Below are positions 1 through 13,300 of a stretch of DNA of 64,000 nucleotides, piece by piece (the stretch's first letter is position 1; each line of letters begins with the position of its first letter). Where the stretch lies: positions 8,703,715 to 8,767,714 of the forward strand of contig CM051029.1 in the NCBI GenBank assembly GCA_027627225.1, given 5' to 3'. This stretch comes from Congeria kusceri (Eukaryota; Mollusca; Bivalvia; Myida; Dreissenidae). Under the pieces are notes generated by a model that saw only the letters and a list, made by a program, of their open reading frames with translations, did not search any database and was not told where the DNA came from. A program made the position numbers and the translations under genes.

Positions 1-270
1 TAGTTGAAACATGAATCTTGGGAATAAATAAACAACAACTTTATATATATATATATATATATATTTAATCACTGGTTTAAACTCAGTTGGGCCAATAAAT
101 TACAACATATTTTATTAGTCCAAATAATTAGACGTAATCGGTGGATTCTGAGCTATTTTTGTGTGGGCAGAATCCACACTACGTCTAAATAGTTTATGCT
201 AATTTCCTGTAGCAATGCAATTTCAAATGAGCTTACGATATTTCTTGGTAAATTTTAAAATATCAATAGA
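1..270. repeat. Segmental duplicate of 13163-13300
   Basis: Shared blocks in order are aatcttgggaataa, tttaatcactgg, gggccaat and taaattttaaa/atatcaata. This copy carries an extra insert with a hairpin (129-187) and a TA run. It extends the duplication that produced the pseudogene into the 3' flank of the gene. Confidence 0.72.
129..187. repeat. Hairpin inside the duplicated flank
   Basis: Arms of about 20 bases (tagacgtaatcggtggattc / gaatccacactacgtcta) around a 17-base loop. It is absent from the partner segment at 13.2 kb, so it came with an insertion or was lost there. Confidence 0.75.
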
Positions 271-763
271 ATCATGTATATAATGATGTAATTAATCCAT
301 AGTGTAGAAGAAAACAGCACATAAATCAAGCAATTATCAACAAAACATAATATGTTATCAAATAAACTACACTCTGTTTTGTTTTGTAATTTCTGTAATG
401 AATTTGGTCAAACCAGTTTCGGTTTTAAACGAAATCTATTACATTTGTGTAATAGCGGACACAGCTTCCTACTGCGCACACAGTAAACTATTTCGTCCAA
501 AGATTTGATTATATAGCCATATGCGATCCGTATTTGTACTGACCAATGAAACTACAGTATGCAAGTTTCACATTACTCAGTGCAATATGGAGGACTTTAC
601 ATAAAATTTGGTAAATTAATGTGTATAGTTAATGTGGAATCATTGTTACATGAATAATGATTGATAAAAGAAGAAAGTGCAGTTTATAAAGCTTCCGAAA
701 TGAATTCATGTCAGGAGTGTGCTACAGCAAAATAGCACTTACCGAAATTAGGTCGGAGTATAA
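271..763. other. Non-coding interval
   Basis: AT-rich sequence; no exon, repeat or RNA gene recognised. Confidence 0.6.
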
Positions 764-908
764 TCCTGTGCAGGCTAATCCGGGTCAACACTTTCCGCAT
801 ACAGTGGACTTATGTTAAGAAGATACTTCCTTAAACAGAAAGTATCATACAATCGGAAAGTGTCGCCCTAGATTAGCATGTGCTGCACATGCATTAAGCC
901 CGTTTGAG
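764..908. repeat. Dispersed fold-back element, copy 1
   Basis: Inverted arms contain gattagc and cggaaagtgt words around a core with ttatgttaagaaga. It is the same family as 53255-53427. I associate it with short interspersed fold-back elements of bivalves. Confidence 0.7.
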
Positions 909-1783
909 TTGCGTGATGAAACTGGTAACTGGCATTTGCAGCAATGTGATAGCAATTCAATATAACGGCAGGAAATACAGCACACATGTACTTATCGTTT
1001 TTTTTGTCTCGCCCATGTGTAAATTATATTATTCGGTGCTAGATACACCTTACGCAGTGTGTGAAACAATTTGTACCTGCTTGTGTTTGCATAAATATAA
1101 ACAATTGTACATACCTAGTATAAAATACGCGACAAAGATCAAGACACATCAAAGGTGATGCATGCTTGTGCCGATATGTGTACATTTTGTAACATTCCTT
1201 TGAGAATATATTTTACTTGGCAACGCTTCAGATTTCAATAAAATCACTAGTGATTTAAGTTAACGCATATACGTATATTTGCTTCGTATTAATCTTCCGT
1301 GTTTATGTGCTCAATGGATATAGATTAGTACCATGTTTAATTACACACGTGTATCAAATCTCGTATTTGTCATATGATTTGTGGAAGGTTCATGGTTATA
1401 TGTAACCTATTACTTTAGCCTTATTAAAATAATCACGGTAATATAATATCATACATTTAACACGACATAACCATGCTATACACAATTATTATTTTTTTCG
1501 TTACAATGACAATTGATGCAGTACGTCGAATATCTATACGATTGGAAGTAATACATTTTGACACAGATATGTATTAAAAGTAAGCATTGCATGCCTTGAC
1601 ACATATATTAAAACCATGTTTACAAGAATATTTCACATAACGCATATATTACACCTTTAATGACATAGCAATAAGTTCAGTTTCACTTAGTGCTTTTTTC
1701 ATATAGATGACACATGCTTACATAACATAAACATGATAAACTAAGCTAAACAATAATTTATACATAATAAACACTTAAGTGAC
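909..1783. other. Non-coding interval
   Basis: AT-rich. An 84-codon open frame at 904-1158 has no recognisable similarity or splice context, so I do not call it. Confidence 0.6.
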
Positions 1784-1925
1784 ATAAATAAACTAATTGT
1801 TAAATAAATAAATAATACAAAATAATAAATAAAAAACATAAAAAAAAAAAAAATAATAAATAAATAAATAAATAAATAAATAAATACATAATACATAAAT
1901 ACATAAATACATAAATAAACTAAAA
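1784..1925. repeat. (AAAT)n microsatellite
   Basis: Interrupted run of AAAT/AATAA units with a short poly-A stretch. Confidence 0.92.
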
Positions 1926-3401
1926 TTAAATGAAAACAAATTCAATAATAAATAAATATAAAATTTGTGTTCATTGTACTAGTTATACAAGGGATGATAC
2001 TTGTTTAACTTTCTGAATGCAAACATCGAAGTTTTAGTTATTGTTCAATGTCTAGCATACAATTTATACGCACGAAAGCTCAAATGGGACATACAATACA
2101 ATGACATCGTTCAGGTAACATCTATTTGCTTCATTGCCCGCATACAATGCGATTTATCAGTTGATGGGAAAGACATGAGAAAGGTTATGATATTGTTTAT
2201 AACATTGAAATCTTGAAATGTAAAGAATACTATTTTAAAATCAAAGTGCGGAAATAACCCCATTACAAACCATAACACCAGAATGATCAGATAATATGCA
2301 AATGTCTTCTTGATACGGATGCACCACATACAGATTTTTTAACAGATGTAACCCATTTTTGCCAACATCTTTGACTGAAGGGCTATTCTATTGACATTTT
2401 ATTTTGAAACCTGTACTTCTTATGGTTAATCTGATACTGATAGGAGTACTGTATCTTTCAACTCCATTCAGCGCCACTAATAGTTTATATACTTGGTAGT
2501 GCTTTCATTTGTTAAAACATTTCAACAATAAGCAAAGTACACTGACATCGTTTTTCCGAACCCACCTTTACCGATGTGCATGTTTATGTTTGTCATTTTT
2601 AATTTAATTAATATGTTGATTTACAATCATGGACAATCGGTCGGTGTTGATATGTTTTCAGAAGTCAATCTGGGAATTATGTCTTGAGATCATGCCGCAG
2701 TATAACTTTCGCACAAAATGGTCTTGAGCAATAAATACATAATTTTAAGTAAGCCGATGCACTTTTATTAAGTTAAGACATTCATGATGCAATGTGTATG
2801 TCCGAGCTCTACTCAAGCATATTTTATCATTTGTTAGATTATGTCAAATGGGTCGCCTCGAATGCTCAGTGGTGTTAGTCAAATTTATGTTCTTGCGGTG
2901 AAGAAGTAGCTACTTTTTAATGAACAGTGCTGTGTCTTTGTAATTGGATCTTGTTTGGACAAGAACCATAACCGTTACACAGAAACATATATAAGAAATC
3001 GCATACTGAATTCGTATTATAAGTACTGGGGTGCTGACATTTTGAGTACATGTGATATGTATATTAACTAAATGTTTTAGACTTAATAAAATAATTATTT
3101 AATGTAAACATACGGACGATGTGTTTGTACTGATTTCCTTTAGCGTGTATTGCCACATAAATAGAACTATATTTACGGAAAAAATGAAATATCTGATATC
3201 ATTCGAATCGATCAATTTAAGCATATGATTTTAACCCGACCGTTTAGTTAGGTTATGTATAAAATGTCTTATAATTATGACAATTATGAATGTATATTTA
3301 TTCATATAAATATGATAAAAACATTTGCCTGAAGGTAAATGCGTTATTTGTTTTCTATCGTGTAGTATACAGGCAGCAGTATCGATTCTTATATAACACA
3401 T
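1926..3401. other. 3' flank of the pseudogene
   Basis: No coding signal was recognised. By position it corresponds to the 3' flank of the intact gene, but it has grown or diverged. Confidence 0.55.
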
Positions 3402-3638
3402 TTAAAGTGCAGATAGCTTCATATTGACGTATTCCCGATCGTCGGCTGGCACTGTTTGTTCCGACACCCTAGGCTGAATGTCTGAAGAAGTTGTGTTGTC
3501 GCGCCGAGTGTCCTAGGAGTGCAGTCTCATATTCACGGAATTCTAATTCTTCAAGTGCCTCATACGGTTTGTGGGGAGGAGTGTCGTCCTCAGAGCGTAG
3601 AGTCGCATATTCATTGTCAGGACAAGTAACTCAAGCAC
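3402..3638 (-). pseudogene. Pseudogene cytoplasmic-tail exon (frameshifted ITAM)
   Basis: The acceptor-like gttttctggcag precedes the block. NEYATL and YEAL-x7-YETA correspond to the ITAM region; the second motif ends in Ala rather than Leu, and the frame breaks directly after it. The frame recovers for the YVNM motif and stop. A TGA lies in frame near the 5' edge unless a second AG (cttgag) is used as acceptor. Confidence 0.8.
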
Positions 3639-3822
3639 CTGCCAGAAAACGAAACAAATTGAACATAATTCCTGACAAAGCTTTTCTACCAGTGGTTCTC
3701 CAACGAGGTCACTAATTTAATAAGGGTGGGATGAACCTAACCTAACATAAACTTATTAAGATATATATTAAACATGTTTGTGCAATAAACATACATAAAC
3801 AGTAAGCGAGTAAATAATTTAC

Positions 3823-3877
3823 CTTGTGCTCAGTTTTCAATACATACGAAGATAATGGCTAAACGTTTGGACTCCAT
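3823..3877 (-). pseudogene. Pseudogene signal-peptide exon (in-frame TGA)
   Basis: ATG at 3877. The 55 bases align end to end with 27561-27615, including the phase-1 donor. Codon 16 is TGA. The hydrophobic core LAIIFVCI is kept. Confidence 0.82.
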
Positions 3878-3932
3878 ATTACGAATTCCCACAACTATTG
3901 AATGATTTAAGAAATACAATGTTTTGAGAGCG

Positions 3933-3946
3933 CAGGGCCGTTGTCG
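3933..3946. promoter_or_regulatory. Duplicate of the conserved upstream element
   Basis: The same CAGGGCCGTTGTCG as at 27680-27693, 56 bases upstream of the pseudogene ATG. Confidence 0.5.
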
Positions 3947-3949
3947 TTA

Positions 3950-6900
3950 TGCACGTTTACAGCCGATTGCCATGATATCGCACATCGTAAAATGTCAAAG
4001 TTTTATAACACTGGCTACGCGTCTTGCATTTAAATTAAACTGTCTGATAATTTAACATTTCGCTTTTAGTTATATTCAATAATAAGCCTATGTTAATGAT
4101 ACTATATAAATAGCATAGGCAGTTGAGGGAATAGTATATATTGCACCCGAAGGAGATTTGTGTGAAACGTGGCCGAAGGCAGAGGGTGACATTACTCTTC
4201 AAGGGGGGTGGGGCCATCATTTAATATAGCCTTCAACATGCCTATGGTATTTATGTTTTGTTTGTGTTATGTTATGTTTATGTTTTATATTTTAATATAA
4301 AGAACAAACTAGTCATACATAGTTACAAAACCAAGCGTTCATCGTCATTGCTTTGTTAACAACATTTTAATAAGCGCCTACCGGTTATTAGCTAATATAG
4401 AATTCCCGAAAACAGCGGTTTCTAGTTTTAGGCCCACGCGCGAGGTATATTACCATGCGCGCTATTATGTTATATTCGGACGCAATGGCATATTAATAGT
4501 ATGCACGGCGATAATATGGGATTTAAACAAGAAAACGAAAAGTTTAGCAATATAATGATAATTATAAGATTAAGTAAATAATGTGTATACGCAATATAAT
4601 CTATTAGACTCTGATTGCACTTCAGCTGATTTGATCGTAAAATACGTAGACTTCATGCATCTTGGAAACATATTATATATCATACTAGATTTTAAGACTG
4701 ATATACAGCTGTCTTGTTCATTTTGCTATGTATTTAGAATGTACATGTTTATCAGTCAATATTTGAATGATGGTGAATGTACTCGAAATCAAGTGGAATG
4801 TCGACAATATAATTAAAACTGGATCATAATCAGCGTACAAAACAATTTAATACCAAGCACCAGTATATCTTAATATTTGTAATCCCCATAACGCACACAT
4901 AATTGAAACATTGACCTAAACGCGTAAATTGCTTTTGTAAGGACGTCATAATTGGAACAATAATTGGAACAATAAATTTTCCTTAGAAGGTATTTCAATA
5001 ATTTCAAAATAAATGACTAACATCCTTAATAGTTACGTAGAATTGGTCAATGCTTCGTTTCATACATGTATACCAAACTTTAAACACACTAGATATCTAG
5101 TCTTGAATCGGTATTGTCACAAAAATGTATATTTCAATGCACTGCTCTAAACTGACGTCTCAAACCAATTTGGAACGTAGGGTTGCATGTGTTTTTCGAC
5201 CAATTTAATCTCTGCGATCCAAATATGTATTTTTAATAGCCTATTTTTATGAATTAACATATTTGATATGTGTGTATTCGTCGAGACTGTTTTCAGTATT
5301 AATGAGAAATGTAAAACATATGACATTATCCAGTAAACTTTTAAGAATCAATTACTACGTGTACGCAAACTTGCGTAAATGCTAATTCAGCAAAATCAGC
5401 TCTGCTCGGTTATATATTTTGTTATAATAAAACTCCGCTGGTTTGGTGTAATATTTAGAAAACCGTGGTATAACAGGTTACTGCCTGGCTATGTGTAATA
5501 TATCAGCTTTTGAACGAACAAGCTGCGCAGTTATATTAATATAAGCCTTAACTCATATACTACGCCAAGACGTTTCTGTATTTGTGCCAATTGTACAATT
5601 ACACAATTCGAAGTTTACAACATTTCGGCAACAGTAATTGAGGTTGAATACAACTAAAATAAGTTAATTGTGAGCTTTGATAGTTGCCAACGTTAATGAG
5701 CATGCGTGTATGCATATCATACAGGTGTTAGATTAATGTGTGTCTTGTCAGATAAAAACAAAACATGATATAGTAAAATGAGGTATTCGGTGTTTAAGGA
5801 CATTTTTAACATTCACAAATTGATTTGATTTCAAGAACACTAGTTTACAACAAGACTTGATGCTCGCTTACAAATTTATTATTTCAGATTAATGTTGTAA
5901 TTTCAGGTACCTGCATTGACCTGCATTGACCGGTAATTTAATTTCTTCAAATAAACGTGTGTTTTAGATTTCAGTAATAACACTGCTTTATTCGATATTT
6001 TATAAGGCACACTATTCGAATTAGTTCGCATTGGCCAGGCGCATAAGGTAATGACATTCCAGGTACAGTTTCCTTGATGGAAGACGTTATAACACTGTAC
6101 ATGCATTCCAATATACCTAACATTAATGGTGAATAGTAGTATGCCGCGACGAAAGCAATTATTTATCCCCCCCCCCCCCCAACTCAGATTTGTTTCAATA
6201 CGTAAGCGAAATCCAGCTATTACGTTTGCTTTGCCTAAATAACTTGAACTGCGATAGCACAACATGATTTGTTGTTACTTAAACATACCTATTTCTTTTT
6301 CATATATGAATGCCATCTGATTTACAATATCTGCGATACATATAAAATATTCATATTGTTAAATGCTCAAACTGGAACAACTGCGCATTTCATGCTTCTT
6401 CTTGTTTGCAAGATGGGTACACGTCAAATAAATTACCTGAATATAATTGCTACTGGTTTATAGCAACATAAACACGGGTAAGCCCTCGAAAAAAGCAGAA
6501 TGTCTCATACAAACACTGGGCGATGAGATTAAAGACAACGTAACGATCAAAGGTTCAGTGCGCGTCTACCAAGGTTTAGTTAGAGTACAACAACGTTGTT
6601 AATTAATTGGATAAAACTGCAGTAGAATCTGATCTGATAGCCTCGTGACTTTTAACAAAAAGTTTTGAATGTTTAGCCTTAATATTTCAACGTCTTATGA
6701 GTTTAATGAGTTGTTAGGTAAGTTAACACCATGTAGAGATGTAAGTAGTCCATTCATGGTTGGATTCGTATATATTTGGGGCGATGGTTTCCATTTCTTG
6801 ATATAATTGCCTCAACATGTGAAATGATATTAAGCACTTTTTTGGCTTGTGAAAGTGACAAACATAGGGACATCGTCCATCTCGTCCATAAATTTAGTGT

Positions 6901-9900
6901 TTTTGGACAGTTCTTGGTTGCCTTTGCTGAACGTTGCCACAGTTATTTCACAGTGGGCTTCAGACGTCGGGCGTGTTTAATTTGCTGTATTATTAGCTTC
7001 ATAGTTGCGCACAGTAGATGCCTATGGTCATTACATGTCTGGCTTCAATGCCTGCATGACGTAGTACAAGCTATTGAACGAACACATAGATTGGTGTAAA
7101 TCTTAGACATAATAGCTACTGTCAACAAATGGGTGATCAGTTTTCCTAGGGTGTTCTTCCCGAGCGGTTTGTTTTGGTAGCATACTTCATCATCTTTTTT
7201 GAAGGAATAACTTGATCTTTAAAAAACCCGGCATATGCTTGGTTGCGTCTACTCAGATATTTTTGAAACTATTAACATGACAAATGTTGTATTCATGCTT
7301 TGCATATATGCGCACTCACTTGTCTGTGACGTCTCACTCTTCTGCCTAGTGGTGTTGATGTTTGTTCGTCCTTCTGAATGCCATATTCAGTTCCTGAAGT
7401 AAAATACAGTTTTTATTATGTATATGACTATAAATAATAACACATTTGCAAAGGAAACAAGCAATAACCTTTAGCTATGAAAGTGCCAATACAGGTAGTT
7501 CCGGTTATTTGTGCGAGTGCAAAATAAAGTTCGCGTAATGACGCAATATCTCATACCATAATTATTGTATTATACCGAACTAAATCGTATCGTTTCTAAA
7601 ATATACTTCAAAAGTTAGACCGCTCAGAAATAACACATTATACGTTTATGTTGTGTACACATTGAACAGTGACGTCAATTCTATATGTGTACATGAGATA
7701 ATATATAATAAACAACAAATTGAACGGCACAGCCGTTACCGAAGTGGTTATTGGCTCTCAAGAAACTGTATTAGCAATCGGGCTAAAGCCCTCGTACGAA
7801 TGCAGGTTTTTCGTGCCAATAACCAGTCCCGGCATGTTTTCGCCGTTTATTAAATGATTTTTTTTAACACAAATTTAATTGATAAAATTATATAGCAGAC
7901 GTGCATGTACCAGACTGATGTAAACTAAAACATTCATTTAAAACTCATTTTACGCGTTAAATGAAACTTATTCATGATAAAGTTCCTTAAAATGGTAAAC
8001 GTATGAATGAAACGTGCTAATATTGGACATATCACCATCTAGCCATCATGCCGGACCTCGAACATCTGTTGACTTTCTTTGATTAGCTCTTTCTCTCATA
8101 CATAACAACATGCAGTGATGGAACCAGGCTTTTGAAAGAGACCGGCGTGTGTTTATGGATCAAAAGTCACAGAGTTGTCAAATATGTCACAGTTAGCTTT
8201 AGCTGTCAAGTTTTAATGCTCAACATTACATTTGCCGTCTCTGCTGACTGTCTTAATCATTGATAAAAAACATTTTAGTGAAATATTTAAATGCAAACCC
8301 ATTGACAATTCCAGCTTACGCTTTCCAAACAATACCTCGATAATCCTCTGCAATTAGCAAGAGTAATGCTTCACTTGTACATTTTACTTTAGCAAGTTCT
8401 CATTTCTGCATATAAGTCCCGAAGTTAGATGTTCAACGTCATATAATCAACAGTTTCATGTTATTGTAACTGTTTTTTTCCTTACAATTTTTTTTTGGTT
8501 ATCTGTACGATAGCAAATTTGATGATTGTTTTGTTCACATATTTGTCGTCGACGAGAGTTGTGTTGGTGTCCCTCCGATAAACTGGCAACAATACCGACC
8601 GCATTCTAATGAAAAATAATATGCTACTGTTTATTATGATCGACGTATTAAGAAAGATACAGTTGTCGTTCATAGCACATATATAGGGATATTCCAATAA
8701 AGGGATTTCCTATTTTATTGTAGTAGTTTTAGAATTTAATAATCGATACCCTCACATGCAAATTACTTATATCTTTAGATATACTTGAAATTAAATAGTA
8801 ACTACATATAGGCCGGATGATGAACAAGTATAAAAAACAGAGATCAACAGAAGATGATAAGAACTTGAATTATTTTGATTCCATTTGTGTGCTTTTTTTT
8901 AAACGCAGTTTGTAAGATAGTTATGAATAACAAGTCCAGCAATTGACGGCTCCTAATCATTTACAAGTATTACCTACGTTACAACATAAATGCTAATTAA
9001 GCGTTTTTTTTTTTTTACTGTTTACCACTTAGTTGAAACAAGCTCCTACGAACAGGCAACATTTCGTGATGTTTAATGGTTTTGTATTGTAATGTTGCCC
9101 CCATCATTATTCCAAAGGGAGCAACCTGCGCAGAAAGTTGTGCATGTAACTGTATGGTCAATTGTATTTTCGCAAACATTTTATAGTCAAATGCATCATT
9201 ACAAAAACTAATTATTATTCATTGACATGACATTAAACATTTTTTGTTCCGTGTTTTGTTTTGTTCTAATTGATTGTTTAATTCTCTGATTGCTACTTAC
9301 TATTACAAGCAGGACCCAGATTAATGAATGTTATATTATGTGTTTGTGTTGAGTCACACCTATCGTTATGTTAGTTCGCTTTGAAAAAACAAAACAATTA
9401 ATTGTTGGTTTTGTTTAGTTAGCATTGGGATATTATACATGTATGAGGTCATTAACGTTCGCAAAGGCCGGACAAATGGGTTAACGTATTTTAAGGGCTT
9501 CTGCGGACGTTAACGACCGAAAAGCGGTGTATTTTTAGAACATACATCTTGATTGTATTTTGGTATTTTACTTTAAAAACGTATTGTTATAGAACAGAGT
9601 AACCAAAAATCGCGCACATGTTTTCAATATATATTACCGAGGCTGCGTTCATTCTAGATGGAATCGCACTGGTTAGTAGGCATTTTGTTTCAGTTTGTTC
9701 ATCATATCGAATTTTAGAATTGATTTTGACATAGAATTTAGCGTTATTTAGTACATATTATACACATTATACAATCATGACATTGTGAGATATCGACCAA
9801 TAGCACGCATTTGCCAATTTTTTAATACTGGACTTTTAGTAGTAAGACAGCCCCGGTTTACTCGTTTGTAAAAACCGGTCGATATTGGCGCGTGACGATA

Positions 9901-11464
9901 ACCAACCGCTTTTTTGTTTGTTAACACGCCCCTATAGCGGACTGAAAACGGACTTTTTAAGCTATAATGCAAGTAGCTGATTACGCAGATATTTTATTGT
10001 CATTTAGGAAGAGTCAAATTGTTTTCGTGTAGTATCGGGGGCAACATTTTGAACTGATTTTTCCAAAGTTCACCCTCTACTTCAGGAGCACAATATGACT
10101 GTTCCCAAATGCCAATGCAATATATGTAAACAGGTGTATGTAAATATAGCTCCATGGCATTTTACTGCATTTTAAAACACACGAATAATAACAGAGCGAT
10201 TGTACCATCAACTGTTGATAGACATTGCTGAGAGTTAGAGCTGCTTTATTATTTAACTTTTTTTTTTAGTACCACCAATATAGTGGTCAACAGGTGTAAT
10301 TATGGCATATCTTAATAGAGCAACAATACACTACCCACACAAGCAAACATCATAAAATACACCATTATTCAAAAGGACCACTGGAAAAAGGAAGCGATAC
10401 AATAAATGTTCCTCCAAAAGTCGATACGACAAAACCTAATGCAAATATGAAGTAAAACATCGCAACGGCTTACTTCCACTTCATTTGATGAAAAGGCGAA
10501 ATATATTGGCAATCCTAAATAAATACGGTGTTTGGTATTTGTAGATAATATCCAGTGAATATGTCAGTGTTTTTGTCATTTTCATCCGCGCACAGCGTTA
10601 TATAAACACTGTGTTATTTAAATTGGCAAACCTACACTATCTTAAAATTAAACTTCCGCATTAATTAAGTGCGCTCATTAAACAAAGTCAATATGTTTGT
10701 AATATAATATGAACACATTCACATAAAAAGGCAAGCATAAACATGTTTAACACATGCCAATTTAATGTCGTTTGATGTTTTTTAAGTTCGAGCATGTAAT
10801 GGTTTAAAGGCTAATCGAATATGCATCGGCCATGAAAACGTCACTATTGGTTTTGTAATTTAAGCACACATATTGTTCGATTAAAATGTCGAGACACAGA
10901 CGAACTTTATCCGCGTTATTTGGCGCTAGAATATGTGTGTGTTAATACATAGCGTAAACTGGCAAATTATTGGAATACAAAACGTTCTCATCAAAAGTAT
11001 CCTCATACAAATCAGTATATGTTTAAGAGTGCTTTATTAATTAATTTATTTAATAAGACATATAAGTAAATGAAAAATAACTAACCAAAACATCCATTAG
11101 GAAGAATGCTTTTGTTCCGTGATTAACCCTTTAAGAATCCATAAAAATAATCAATATTGACCCATTTTTTAAAGAAAAATATCTTTTCATCAGCATTCAT
11201 CCAAATTCATCCAAAATCATCTCGTTATAGCGGTGGTAAGGGGTGAATTTCGCAATTCAGCCCTTTGTATAGCTTATTAGGGAAAACATCTCTACGCATG
11301 CGCAGTCGTTCTAAGGGTTGAATTTTGATGAAGAGGTGGAGCTTAGTCATGAAACCATTAAGGAGGCGGGGCTTAGGATTTTTTTTGACAACTCATATTT
11401 AATCGGATCAGCTGGAAAGGCGGGTTCTAAGCTAGAAGCCAATAAAAAGCCGAGAATTAAACAG
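3950..11464. other. Gene-free interval of 7.5 kb
   Basis: No supported exon. It contains a 14-base C run (6167-6180), a small inverted-repeat element (7738-7838) and several short poly-T runs. The 107-codon frame at 6776-7099 opens at a TTG, with no splice context. Nothing else was recognised. Confidence 0.55.
7738..7838. repeat. Short inverted-repeat element
   Basis: The arms share tggttattggc (11 bases, perfect) with weaker extensions around a core of about 70 bases. It looks like a MITE or its relic; no target duplication is clear. Confidence 0.4.
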
Positions 11465-11472
11465 GTGCATAT

Positions 11473-11503
<31 letters not shown>

Positions 11504-11656
11504 TTCATTTGTTTATTTGTTTATTTGTTTATTTGTTTATTTGTTTATTTGTTTATTTGTTTATTTGTTTATTTGTTTGTTTGCTTGTTTGTTTGTTTGT
11601 TTCTTTCTTTGTTAATTAATTAATTTATTTATTTATTTATTAATTTAATAATCTAT

Positions 11657-11695
<39 letters not shown>

Positions 11696-11697
11696 TT
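11465..11697. repeat. (TTTA)n/(TTTG)n microsatellite
   Basis: TTTA units change to TTTG units and back to TTTA. It makes a spurious Leu/Phe/Ile/Tyr-rich open frame. Confidence 0.95.
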
Positions 11698-11997
11698 GCT
11701 TAATCCTGTGTTTCTGTTATTATTTTTATTTGTATTTGTTTTCACTCCTACAACCGGACACTTTTCCCAAAATGTCCGAGATTCAAGAAATAAAGAAAGT
11801 CTGGCCTAAGCACGCTATCTTCGGAACACCAGTTTTAAATTCTTTCTAAATCCATAGTTAAAGATTGTGTGATGCTGTCGATATAAACTGTGATTAGTAA
11901 TAAAGAAGTAAATATATAATAAAAATAGTATACTTCCTATTGAAGTAGAAAAACAACATCAAACGACTATATTAAAGGGTCTTGCTGGCAGAAATTT

Positions 11998-12056
11998 ATC
12001 ATCAACATCATCATCAGCATCATCAACATCATCATCAACAACAACAACAACAAGAC
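11998..12056. repeat. (CAT/CAA)n microsatellite
   Basis: Run of atcatc and aacaac units. Confidence 0.9.
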
Positions 12057-13162
12057 CATCTTAACATTTATAAATCATTATCAGATGAATTTAAATTACA
12101 AATATTGCAGCAAATACACCCTCTTGTAGCCTAACATGATTAGCGCTTCAAAAATATATAACTAAAAAAGTATTATCGTGTATAGAATATGTGTTTGTTT
12201 TGTTTATAAAAAAAAAATCAAATATACATATATTTTACGCCTATATAATTATGGTGTAAATACACGAAAAAACGTGTTAGTAGTTTATTTCATGTTCAAA
12301 GTAAAACATGAATATATCGATAACTCTGTCAAGGCTAGCTTATCGAAAGTTACACCGATTAGTATCTGTGTGAATTGAGCACCATCGTTTTCAAAGTAGC
12401 GGCATTACTCAAAAAGGTTGTTTCGGGAAAGTAAATGGAAGGCGACATTTGTGCACACAGTAACATCCCTGATAACAATGCAAACGGGCATACATGTCTA
12501 TAAACGTTTTACACAGTTTATTAGAAAATCAGCATATAATTTCACACAGTAACGTGATAAAGTATTGTAACGAACGGTGACTGTCTTCAATGTTGTCCCA
12601 TAAATCAGTTTTAATATAACAAACAACCGTAACACTAAGTTCTCGATTTATACACGAACAATAAATACCGCAGGTTTGACTCAGTGTATCTTTCATTATT
12701 TTAACCATTTTAAATAACTATTTTTATTGTCGGGTAGATTTAAATGTGTCTTTGTATTTGAATTATTTTGCAACCTAAATACTTTGTGAAAACAATAGTG
12801 GCTGTACAATTTATATTTTAAAATACTAATTTAATTACTAATGTTTATAGAATATAAATTCAACTTATAAGGTAGAACATATTTGAGAATTAATTCTGTA
12901 AAGTGCATGGGTGTATTTAGTAATGCTCTAAATGATATTTAATATGTTTTAATAAGATTTTTTTTTTTTTTAATAGTTAACTTTTAATTTATTCAGTTAG
13001 TTCTGTCTTAAAATACATTAATTAATGTGTTAATTCTTGAAGTTTAAAGCTATTTTAATTATTGTTTGCGTATTAATTATTATTAAAAAAAACATAATTG
13101 CTGACAGTCAGCGAAACTGAAATCATTAAAAATAAATATTATCTTAAAATAAAAATAAAATA
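12057..13162. other. Non-coding interval
   Basis: AT-rich, with poly-T near 12958. No exon recognised. Confidence 0.6.
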
Positions 13163-13300
13163 AACAGGAATCTTGGGAATAACAATGCTGTTTTTATACA
13201 TTTAATCACTGGCTTTATGATACAGTAGGGCCAATCAACTGCAGAATATTTCATGTAAATTTTAAATATCAATAATATTCAATTAAGCCTATTGTCACAT
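13163..13300. repeat. Segmental duplicate of 1-270
   Basis: Partner of the segment at the left edge, lying 1.25-1.4 kb past the large receptor stop codon. Confidence 0.72.

Larger units (their letters stand above)
3402..3877 (-). pseudogene. Internally deleted duplicate of the large receptor gene
   Basis: Two blocks match the large receptor. The upstream block (3823-3877) is its signal-peptide exon: same 55-base length, start MESKRLAII, donor g|gtaaat, but with an in-frame TGA at codon 16. The downstream block (3402-3638) matches the tail exon, with KPYEALEELEFREYETA then, after a one-base frame change, DDREYVNM and a TAA in the same place. In the intact gene these exons are 12.8 kb apart; here about 185 bases separate them. 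All Ig, FN3 and transmembrane exons are gone. The stop, the frameshift and the missing body make this a pseudogene. It may still be transcribed, since the upstream element is kept. Confidence 0.85.

Noticed and set aside
129..187. Hairpin considered as a tRNA or small RNA gene
   Set aside because: No anticodon or T-loop arrangement and no A/B box; it is a plain inverted repeat.
3491..3715. Plus-strand open frame of 74 codons
   Set aside because: It is the antisense shadow of the pseudogene tail exon, which aligns on the minus strand with the intact gene.
5903..6265. 120-codon open frame on the minus strand
   Set aside because: It runs through the poly-C tract (poly-Gly) and has no motif.
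6776..7099. 107-codon open frame with Cys and Trp
   Set aside because: It opens at a TTG, is flanked by stops without splice sites and has no recognisable motif. It might be a transposon relic, but I could not support a family.
11318..11623. 101-codon open frame ending in Leu/Phe/Ile/Tyr repeats
   Set aside because: Its second half is the TTTA/TTTG microsatellite, and the first part has no recognisable motif or splice signal.
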